NCBI GenBank assembly: GCA_937880585.1
Contig: CALFMR010000155.1
Span: forward strand, 1-13,894
Length of the DNA: 13,894 nt
Origin: an uncultured Acidobacteriota bacterium
Lineage (GTDB): Bacteria > Acidobacteriota > Vicinamibacteria > Vicinamibacterales > SCN-69-37
Direction of reading: 5' to 3'
The notes under the pieces are model-generated. The model saw only the letters and a program-made list of their open reading frames with translations, made no database searches and had not been told where the DNA came from. The first letter of the stretch is position 1. The number at the start of each line of letters is the position of its first letter. Positions 1 to 7,955 of the stretch are shown one piece after another. The translations under genes were made by a program, and so were the position numbers.

Positions 1-1
1 G

Positions 2-550
2 CTCATCGGCAGCCTGCGCGCGGCCGCGCAGATGCTCGGGTACGAAGTGTTCATGGGCCTGTCGCTGATGGGTGTGGTCATGCTGGCCGGATCCTTCAGC
101 CTCGCGCGCATCGTCGAGGCGCAGCGCGGCTTGTGGTACTGCGTCCCGCAGATCCTCGGTCTGTTCGTCTTCGCCAACGCGGGCATCGCCGAGACGCGCC
201 GGCTGCCGTTCGACTTGCCCGAGGCCGAGGGCGAGATCGTCGCCGGCTACCACACCGAGTACTCGGGGATGAAGTTCGGGATGTTCTTCATCGGCGAGTA
301 CCTGGGGATCACGCTCATCTCGGCAATGGCCGTCACGCTCTTCTTCGGCGGCTGGCTCGGGCCCTGGCTGCCGCCGGTCGTCTGGTTCGCGCTGAAGACG
401 TTCGTGCTCGTGTGCGGCTTCATCCTGCTGCGCGCGACGCTGCCGCGCCCGCGATTCGATCAGCTGATGACGTACGGCTGGAAAGTGATGCTGCCGCTGA
501 CCCTGCTCAACCTGGTGGTCACCGGCGCCATCGTGGCGGCGCGGGGATAG
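2..550 (+). CDS. nuoH: NADH-quinone oxidoreductase subunit H, C-terminal part (5' truncated by window)
   Basis: NuoH is the membrane subunit of complex I that joins the hydrophilic arm to the proton-pumping arm and forms much of the quinone chamber. The frame is open from base 2, so the visible 182 residues are the C-terminal half or more of a protein usually about 325-350 residues long. The first ATG, at 32, is internal: the codons before it (LIGSLRAAAQ) already match the family. The conserved quinone-site loop is visible as RLPFDLPEAEGEIVAGYH followed by TEYSGMKFGMFF, then FFGGW, LRATLPRPRFDQ and the terminal GWKVMLPLTLLNL. Four or five hydrophobic helices are visible. From memory, the part seen matches Escherichia coli NuoH nearly end to end. 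The nuoI start follows 13 bases after the stop, preceded by GGAGGG. Identity is secure; only the N-terminus is missing. Confidence 0.97.
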   Translation, partial: LIGSLRAAAQMLGYEVFMGLSLMGVVMLAGSFSLARIVEAQRGLWYCVPQILGLFVFANAGIAETRRLPFDLPEAEGEIVAGYHTEYSGMKFGMFFIGEYLGITLISAMAVTLFFGGWLGPWLPPVVWFALKTFVLVCGFILLRATLPRPRFDQLMTYGWKVMLPLTLLNLVVTGAIVAARG

Positions 551-563
551 CCGTGGAGGGACC

Positions 564-1079
564 ATGCTGAGCGTGTTCCGCAGCCTGTGGGTCGTGTTCC
601 TCCACGCGTTCCGCCGCCGCGTGACGATCCAGTATCCGGAGGAGAAGCCCTATCTCCCGCCGCGCTGGCGCGGGCGCATCATCCTGTCGCGCGACCCCGA
701 CGGCGGGGAGCGCTGCGTCGGCTGTTATCTGTGCGCGGTGGTGTGTCCGGTGGCGTGCATCGCGCTGCAGGCGACCGAGGACGAACACGGCCGGCGGTTC
801 CCCGAATTTTTCCGGATCAACTTCTCGCGGTGCATCTACTGCGGCCTGTGCGAGGACGCGTGCCCCACCTACGCGATCCAGCTCACGCCGGACTTCGAGA
901 TGGGCGAGTACGCGCGGCCGAACCTCGTGTACGAGAAAGAGGATCTACTCATCGACGGCGAGGGCAAATACCCCGGATACAACTACTACCGCGTGGCCGG
1001 CGTCGCCATCGGTGGCAAAGGCACGGGCGAGGCCGAGCGCGAGTCGCCGCCGGCCGATGTGCGGACCGTGCTGCCCTGA
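564..1079 (+). CDS. nuoI: NADH-quinone oxidoreductase subunit I (two 4Fe-4S ferredoxin-like subunit)
   Basis: NuoI carries the two tetranuclear clusters (N6a and N6b) that pass electrons towards N2 in NuoB and then to quinone, at the foot of the peripheral arm. Both ferredoxin motifs are intact in this 171-residue protein: CVGCYLCAVVC (Cys51, 54, 57, 61) followed by Pro, and CIYCGLCEDAC (Cys90, 93, 96, 100) followed by Pro. Between them lies PEFFRINFSRC and after them IQLTPDFEMGEY, both strongly conserved. The C-terminus, running through YNYYRVAG and ending near VRTVLP, resembles the Escherichia coli tail (YNFYRMAG, then VKSLLP), which many shorter NuoI proteins lack. The ATG is preceded by GGAGGG at 555-560, three bases before the start, slightly closer than usual. 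The gene lies between nuoH and nuoJ in the standard order. Confidence 0.98.
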   Translation: MLSVFRSLWVVFLHAFRRRVTIQYPEEKPYLPPRWRGRIILSRDPDGGERCVGCYLCAVVCPVACIALQATEDEHGRRFPEFFRINFSRCIYCGLCEDACPTYAIQLTPDFEMGEYARPNLVYEKEDLLIDGEGKYPGYNYYRVAGVAIGGKGTGEAERESPPADVRTVLP

Positions 1080-1093
1080 TCGGAGGAGTCGCC

Positions 1094-1591
1094 ATGGTCC
1101 CGATCTTCTACGTCTCCGCTGCCGTCGCTTTCCTCGCCACGGCGCTCGCGATCAGCCGGGCGAACGTCGTGCACGGCCTGCTCGATCTCATCGTCTCGCT
1201 GTTGGCGGTCGCCGTGATGTTCCTGACGCTCGGCGCGCCCTTCCTCGCCGCGCTCGAGGTCATCATCTACGCGGGCGCCATCATGGTGCTGTTCGTCTTC
1301 GTCATGATGCTGCTCAACCTCGGGCCGCAGACGGTCGAACAGGAACGGCGCTGGCTGCCGCCGCGCGCGTGGATCACGCCGTTCGTCCTCGCCGCCGTGC
1401 TCCTCGTCGAAGTGGTCGTGGTGCTCGGCGGCGTCGATGGTCCGGCGCTCGCCGGCGAGGCCATCGACCCGCGGCAGCTGGGCACCGTGCTGTTCGGCCG
1501 CTACGCGATTGGCGTCGAGCTCGCGTCGATGCTGCTCCTGGCCGGTGTCGTCGGCGCCGCGCACCTCGGGCGGCGGGAAGGTGGGGCCTGA
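1094..1591 (+). CDS. nuoJ: NADH-quinone oxidoreductase subunit J
   Basis: NuoJ is a five-helix membrane subunit of complex I; its third helix changes conformation when quinone reduction is coupled to proton pumping. The 165-residue protein carries the diagnostic segment EVIIYAGAIMVLFVFVMMLL, with Glu55 and Tyr59 at the same numbers as in Escherichia coli NuoJ, after HGLLDLIVSLLAV. Length compares with 184 residues in E. coli; the loss is in the C-terminal half. The frame stays open upstream under nuoI, but the ATG at 1094 is chosen because GGAGGAG lies at 1082-1088 and the N-terminus aligns with the family. The stop TGA shares its last base with the nuoK ATG (TGATG), implying translational coupling. 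Confidence 0.96.
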   Translation: MVPIFYVSAAVAFLATALAISRANVVHGLLDLIVSLLAVAVMFLTLGAPFLAALEVIIYAGAIMVLFVFVMMLLNLGPQTVEQERRWLPPRAWITPFVLAAVLLVEVVVVLGGVDGPALAGEAIDPRQLGTVLFGRYAIGVELASMLLLAGVVGAAHLGRREGGA

Positions 1592-1899
1592 TGGCCGCCG
1601 TTCCGATGACGCACGTCCTGATGGTCGCCGCCGCGATCTTCGGCCTCGGGCTCGTCGGCGTGCTCGTGCGGCGCAACATCATCTTCGTCCTGATGTCGAT
1701 CGAGGTGATGCTGAACGCCGCCGGCCTGGCGTTCGTCGCCGCCGGCGCGCGCTGGCAGCAGGCCGACGGGCAGGTCATGTTCCTGTTCATCCTCGCCATG
1801 GCCGCCGCGGAAGTCGCCGTCGGCCTCACGCTCGTGCTCCAGATTCATCGCCGCTTCGGCACCGTGGATGCCGACGCGATGTCGAGGCTGCGAGGCTGA
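1591..1899 (+). CDS. nuoK: NADH-quinone oxidoreductase subunit K
   Basis: NuoK is a small three-helix, MrpC-like subunit that contributes glutamates to the fourth proton path of complex I. The 102-residue protein keeps both essential carboxylates, Glu38 (MSIEVMLNA) and Glu74 (AAAEVAVGL), equivalent to Glu36 and Glu72 of Escherichia coli. Other markers are VRRNIIFVLMS, DGQVMFLF, and a tail ending MSRLRG that parallels E. coli SEMRG. The ATG at 1591 overlaps the nuoJ stop by one base; a purine-rich stretch (GGGAAGGTGGGG, 1575-1586) upstream can serve as ribosome site. The next ATG at 1606 would give a protein slightly shorter than the family, so 1591 is preferred. The nuoL ATG follows one base after the stop. 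Confidence 0.97.
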   Translation: MAAVPMTHVLMVAAAIFGLGLVGVLVRRNIIFVLMSIEVMLNAAGLAFVAAGARWQQADGQVMFLFILAMAAAEVAVGLTLVLQIHRRFGTVDADAMSRLRG

Positions 1900-1900
1900 C

Positions 1901-3789
<1,889 letters not shown>

Positions 3790-3793
<4 letters not shown>

Positions 3794-5286
3794 CGCTCGT
3801 CTGGCTCGTCGTCGTGCCGTTCGTCGCCGGCGCCGCCGCCTGGGTCGCGGACCGCTGGAGCCACGCATGGCCGCGATGGATTGCGCTTGCCGGCATCGGC
3901 ATCGATCTCGCCATCGCCGTGACGCTCTGGTTCGGGACGTCGGGTGCGGCCCTCGTGCCGGGCGCGGGGCCGTGGCTCGCGGAGATCGACGTCCGCTGGA
4001 TCGACGCGCTCGGCATCCATCTCCATTTCGCGATCGACGGTCTCAGCCTCCTGCTCGTCCTGCTCACCGGCCTGCTGGGCGTGCTCGCGGTGGCCGCATC
4101 ATGGACGGAGATCCAGGACCGCGTCGGCGCCTTTCATTTCCAACTGCTGTGGATTCTTTCGGGCCTCATCGGCGTCTTCACGGCGATGGACCTGTTCCTC
4201 TTCTACTTCTTCTGGGAAATGATGCTCGTCCCGATGTTCTTCCTCATCGGGATCTGGGGACACGAGCGGCGCATCTACGCGGCGACGAAGTTCTTCCTCT
4301 TCACGCAGGTCAGCGGCCTGCTGATGCTCATCGCGATCGTCGCCCTCTACATCGTCCATGGCCGCGCGACGGGCACCTACACGTTCGACGTGACCGCGCT
4401 CGCCGGCACACCGATGAGCTCGACGATGAGCTGGTGGCTGATGCTCGGATTCTTCGGTGCTTTCGCCGTCAAGCTTCCGATGGTCCCGCTGCACACCTGG
4501 CTGCCCGACGCGCACACCGAGGCGCCGACGGCGGGCAGCGTCGTGCTCGCGAGCCTGCTCCTGAAGACGGGCGCGTACGGGATGCTGCGCTTCGTGCTGC
4601 CGCTGTTCCGCGACGCGGCCGCGAGCTTCGCCCCGGTGGCGATCGTGCTGGGCGTCATCGGCGTCGTCTACGGCGCGGCGCTGGCGTTCGGGCAGACGGA
4701 CCTCAAGCGGCTCGTCGCCTACACGAGCGTCAGCCACATGGGGTTCGTGCTCATCGGGATCTTCGCCGGCACGACGATCGCGCTGCAGGGCGCGATTCTG
4801 CAGATCCTCTGTCACGGCCTCAGCACCGGCGCGCTCTTCATCCTGGCCGGCGCGATGCAGGAGCGTCTGCACACGCGCGAAATGGGACGCATGGGCGGCC
4901 TGTGGGCCGACGCGCCGCGCATGGGCGGCATGACGCTGTTCTTCGCGCTCGCATCGATGGGCCTGCCGGGGCTCGGCAACTTCATCGCCGAGTTCCTCGT
5001 GCTCGCCGGCACGTACCGCGTCAGTCCCATCGCGACGATCGTGGCGTCGACGGGGCTGATCGTGTCGACCGTCTACGCGCTGTGGCTCGTGCAGGCCGCC
5101 TTCCAGGGCCCGCGGCACGGCACGGCCCGCCTCCGTGATCTCGGCGTGCGCGAGATGGCGACGATGGCGGTTCTCGTCGCGGCGCTCGTCTGGATCGGCC
5201 TGTATCCGCAGTCGGTCGTCGATACGGCATCACCAGCCATCGCGCGGATCACGTCGGCGCCGCGCGTCGCGAGTCGCGCGCCATGA
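3790..5286 (+). CDS. nuoM: NADH-quinone oxidoreductase subunit M (antiporter-like proton pump)
   Basis: NuoM is the middle antiporter-like proton-pumping subunit of the membrane arm. The 498-residue protein (509 in Escherichia coli) has Glu143 in FFWEMMLVPMFFLIG, Lys228 in AVKLPMVPLHTWLPDAHTEA, Lys259 in LLLKTGAYGMLR and Glu401 in NFIAEFLVL, matching E. coli Glu144, Lys234, Lys265 and Glu407. QTDLKRLVAYTSVSHMGFV and CHGLSTGALFIL are further family signatures. About 13-14 hydrophobic segments are apparent. The frame is open further upstream under nuoL, but ATG 3790 starts a proper membrane N-terminus (MTLVWLVVVPFVAG) and overlaps the nuoL stop by four bases. Its own stop overlaps the nuoN start by four bases in the same way, so translation of L, M and N is probably coupled. 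Confidence 0.98.
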
Positions 5287-6719
5287 CGGCCAGCACCCTC
5301 TCCGCGATCGGCCCGCTCGTCGCTCTCGCCGTGGCCGTGCTCGTCGTGATGATCGCCCTGGCGATCCATCGCAGCCGCGGCCTGACGTTTGCGCTGACGC
5401 TGGCCGGGCTGGCGGCGGCAGCCGTGACGCTGCGTCACGCGCCAATGGCTCCGGCGATCGATGCCGTCCCGCTCGTCGTGTTCGACGCGGCCGCGCGCTT
5501 CTACACCGGCCTGATTCTCGCGGCGACGGCCGCCATTGCCGTGCTGGCGTTTGGCGACGCCGAGTGGCAGGGCGAGCGGCCCGAGGAGATCGATCTTCTG
5601 CTGCTGCTCGCCGCCCTCGGCTCGGTCGTCCTCGTGGCCGCCGTACACTTCGTCGCGCTCTTTCTCGGGCTGGAGATCCTGAGCGTCTCGCTCTACGCGC
5701 TCATCGCCTACCCGCGGACGCACGCGGCGAGCCTCGAGGCGGGCGTGAAGTACCTCGTGCTGGCCGCGGGCTCGGCGGCGTTCCTGCTGTTCGGTATGGC
5801 GCTCGTCTACGCCGAGACCGGGACGATGGCCTTCGCGGGATTGACGATGATGCCATCTGTCGCCGACGCGACGGTGGCGCTCGCCGGCGTCGGACTGATT
5901 GTCGTGGGGATCGGCTTCAAGCTCGCGCTCGTGCCCTTTCACCTGTGGACGCCGGACGTCTACGAGGGCGCGCCGGCGCCCGTGGCGGCATTCATCGCGA
6001 CGGTCTCGAAAGGCGCGGTGCTCGCGCTGCTCGTCCGCTACGCCGCGATCATCGACGTGCGGTCCCGTCCGTCGTTGTTCATGACATTTGCCGTGCTCGC
6101 CGTGGCGTCGATGATCGCGGGCAACGTGCTCGCGCTGCTGCAGGACAACGTCAAGCGTCTGCTCGCCTACTCGTCGATCGCGCACCTCGGCTACCTGATC
6201 GTCGCGTTCCTGGCGAGCGGCGCGCTGGCGTCGACGGCTATCGCCTTCTACCTGTCGGCGTACTTCGTCACGATGATTGGCGCGTTCGGCGTCGTGACCG
6301 TGTTGTCACAAGAGCGCGGCGCCGGCACGGGATCGCTGGACGAGTATCGCGGCCTCGCCCTGCGGCGGCCGTGGATCGCGACGGTCTTCGCGGCGATGCT
6401 GCTGTCGCTCGCGGGCATTCCACTGACGGCCGGCTTCGTCGGCAAGTTGTACGTCACGGTCGCCGCCGGCGGCGCCGCGCTCTGGACGCTGCTCGTCGTG
6501 ATGATGCTCACGAGCGGTCTCGGCCTCTTCTACTACCTCCGCGTCATCGTGGCGATGTTCATGCAGCCGACTGACAGCGCGGTGGCGACCCTGGCGGCCA
6601 TCCGAGTGCCCGTCGCCGCGGGTCTGACACTGGCCGCGCTGGCGGTCGCGCTGGTGTGGCTGGGCGTGTATCCGGAGCCGTTCATCCAGGTCATCCGCGC
6701 CACGGTTGGCGGCGGGTGA
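5283..6719 (+). CDS. nuoN: NADH-quinone oxidoreductase subunit N (antiporter-like proton pump)
   Basis: NuoN is the proximal antiporter-like subunit of complex I, next to NuoK. The 478-residue protein (485 in Escherichia coli) keeps Glu131 (LGLEILSVSLYAL), Lys213 (GFKLALVPFHLWTPDVYEGA), Lys243 (VSKGAVLALL) and Lys388 (GFVGKLYV), corresponding to E. coli Glu133, Lys217, Lys247 and Lys395. QDNVKRLLAYSSIAHLGYL is the usual helix-12 region. The start ATG lies in the ATGA overlap with nuoM. This is the last nuo gene in the standard order, and the operon appears to end here. An imperfect hairpin (arms 6695-6702 and 6707-6715, four-base loop, one bulged base) sits just before the stop codon but has no following T run, so it is not called as a terminator. 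Confidence 0.98.
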   Translation: MTASTLSAIGPLVALAVAVLVVMIALAIHRSRGLTFALTLAGLAAAAVTLRHAPMAPAIDAVPLVVFDAAARFYTGLILAATAAIAVLAFGDAEWQGERPEEIDLLLLLAALGSVVLVAAVHFVALFLGLEILSVSLYALIAYPRTHAASLEAGVKYLVLAAGSAAFLLFGMALVYAETGTMAFAGLTMMPSVADATVALAGVGLIVVGIGFKLALVPFHLWTPDVYEGAPAPVAAFIATVSKGAVLALLVRYAAIIDVRSRPSLFMTFAVLAVASMIAGNVLALLQDNVKRLLAYSSIAHLGYLIVAFLASGALASTAIAFYLSAYFVTMIGAFGVVTVLSQERGAGTGSLDEYRGLALRRPWIATVFAAMLLSLAGIPLTAGFVGKLYVTVAAGGAALWTLLVVMMLTSGLGLFYYLRVIVAMFMQPTDSAVATLAAIRVPVAAGLTLAALAVALVWLGVYPEPFIQVIRATVGGG

Positions 6720-6781
6720 GCCATCCGTCTTGCCACGAGTACGAACGCATCATTGCGGTACGGCCGCCGACGCGACATAAC

Positions 6782-6788
6782 AGGAGGG
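6782..6788 (+). promoter_or_regulatory. Strong Shine-Dalgarno-like AGGAGGG in the gdh leader, misplaced for the ATG start
   Basis: AGGAGGG is the best ribosome-site sequence in the 108-base gap between nuoN and gdh, yet it ends 39 bases before the gdh ATG at 6828 and 21 before the in-frame ATG at 6810. At usual spacing it would serve GTG 6796, which opens only a two-codon frame (GTG CGC TGA). In-frame non-ATG starts are TTG 6789, directly abutting it, and CTG 6801, twelve bases on. The motif is plainly visible; its function is inferred. It may mark a different gdh start, a mini-ORF for reinitiation, or be chance. Confidence 0.4.
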
Positions 6789-6827
6789 TTGACTCGTGCG
6801 CTGACGCGGATGCGGGATGGTGTAGCG

Positions 6828-7955
6828 ATGAGAGCGATTGCCGTGGTGCCGGGAACGAAAACGATTCGCATGGTCGAACGGCCGCGGCCGTCGATCGGTG
6901 CGCCCGACGAGATCGAACTGCGCGTTTTGCGCGTGGGCATCTGCGGGACGGACCGGGAAGAAGCCGCCGGCGGACGAGCGAAAGCGCCGCCCGGCCACGA
7001 CGACCTCGTCCTGGGCCACGAGATGATCGGCCAGGTCACGGCCGTCGGCGCCGCGGTGACGATGGTCGCGCCGGGTGACTGCGCGGTGTTCACGGTCCGG
7101 CGCGGCTGCGGCCGGTGCCGCGCGTGCGCCATGAATCGATCGGATATGTGCCGGACCGGCGCGTACGCCGAGCGTGGCATCTGGGGACTCGACGGCTACC
7201 AGACCGAGTTCGTCGTCGATCGCGAGTCGCACATCGTGCGCGTGCCGCCGGCGCTCGAGCGCGCGGGCGTCCTGGCCGAGCCGTTGTCGGTGGCTGAAAA
7301 AGCGATCGCCGAAGCCGTCCACGTACAACTCACGCGCCTGCCGGACTCCGCGACCTCGCTCGACTGGCTGTCGGGACGCCGGTGCCTCGTGGCGGGACTC
7401 GGCCCGATTGGCCTGCTCGCCGCGATGTCGCTGCGACTACGGAACGCCGATGTCTGGGGGCTCGACGTCGTGGACGCGGCGACGGCTCGGCCGCAGTGGC
7501 TCGCGCGTATCGGCGGCCGCTATCTGGACGGACGACAGGTCACGCCGGAACAGGCGCGCGACCAGGTCGGAACCTTCGACGTGATCGTCGATGGCACGGG
7601 CGTCGCCACGCTGGAATTCGAGCTCATCGACGCGCTGGCGACCAACGGCGTGTACGCGATTACCGGCATCCCCGCCGGCGACCGGCCGATATCCGTGTCG
7701 GGCGCCGCCCTGATGCGCCAACTCGTGCTGCGCAACCAGGTCGTGCTCGGCAGCGTGAACGCCTCGCGCGATCACTTCCAGTTGGCGGTCGACGACCTCG
7801 CGCTCGCCGAGACGCGGTGGCCGGGGTGCGCCGCGGATCTCATCACGCACCGGCATCCGTGCGCCGACTTCGAGCCGGCGCTCGAGCACCACGGCGACGG
7901 CGAGATCAAAGTGGTCCTCGAATGTAGCGACGCCACCGAGGCGCACCATGGCTGA
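6828..7955 (+). CDS. gdh: Glucose 1-dehydrogenase, zinc-dependent medium-chain dehydrogenase family (archaeal-type GDH)
   Basis: The predicted reaction is oxidation of D-glucose to glucono-1,5-lactone with NAD(P)+, the first step of a non-phosphorylated Entner-Doudoroff or gluconate route, in the cytosol. In 375 residues (ATG 6828) I see the catalytic zinc region GICGTDREE (Cys39), GHE (His64, Glu65) and Glu151 in AEPLSVAEKAI. The complete structural-zinc lobe is Cys94, 97, 100 and 108. A Rossmann motif GLGPIG lies at 190-195 and GSVNASRDHF at about 308-317. GICGTDREE, the WGLDGY loop and the VNA segment resemble archaeal glucose dehydrogenases such as those of Thermoplasma and Sulfolobus. 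Asp213 at the end of the second Rossmann strand replaces the basic NADP pocket of those enzymes, suggesting NAD preference. ATG 6828 is chosen because MRAIAVVPG aligns with family N-termini, but it lacks a good ribosome site. A related sugar or polyol dehydrogenase is the alternative. The stop overlaps the GH15 gene by 8 bases. Confidence 0.85.
   Translation: MRAIAVVPGTKTIRMVERPRPSIGAPDEIELRVLRVGICGTDREEAAGGRAKAPPGHDDLVLGHEMIGQVTAVGAAVTMVAPGDCAVFTVRRGCGRCRACAMNRSDMCRTGAYAERGIWGLDGYQTEFVVDRESHIVRVPPALERAGVLAEPLSVAEKAIAEAVHVQLTRLPDSATSLDWLSGRRCLVAGLGPIGLLAAMSLRLRNADVWGLDVVDAATARPQWLARIGGRYLDGRQVTPEQARDQVGTFDVIVDGTGVATLEFELIDALATNGVYAITGIPAGDRPISVSGAALMRQLVLRNQVVLGSVNASRDHFQLAVDDLALAETRWPGCAADLITHRHPCADFEPALEHHGDGEIKVVLECSDATEAHHG

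Noticed and set aside
587..1093. In-frame extension of nuoJ under nuoI
   Set aside because: The extension has Arg/Pro-rich shadow composition, while ATG 1094 has GGAGGAG and a family-like membrane N-terminus.
4099..6185. Two long minus-strand frames (4099-5118 and 5073-6185) opposite nuoM and nuoN
   Set aside because: Both are charged, low-complexity shadows of membrane-protein genes whose conserved residues are all in place.
6753..6781. Possible gdh promoter TTGCGG, 17 bases, CATAAC
   Set aside because: The match is only three and four of six bases, and transcription would begin inside or after AGGAGGG. It is too weak to annotate.
6789..6794. TTGACT as a -35 box for gdh
   Set aside because: No -10-like hexamer lies 15-19 bases downstream.
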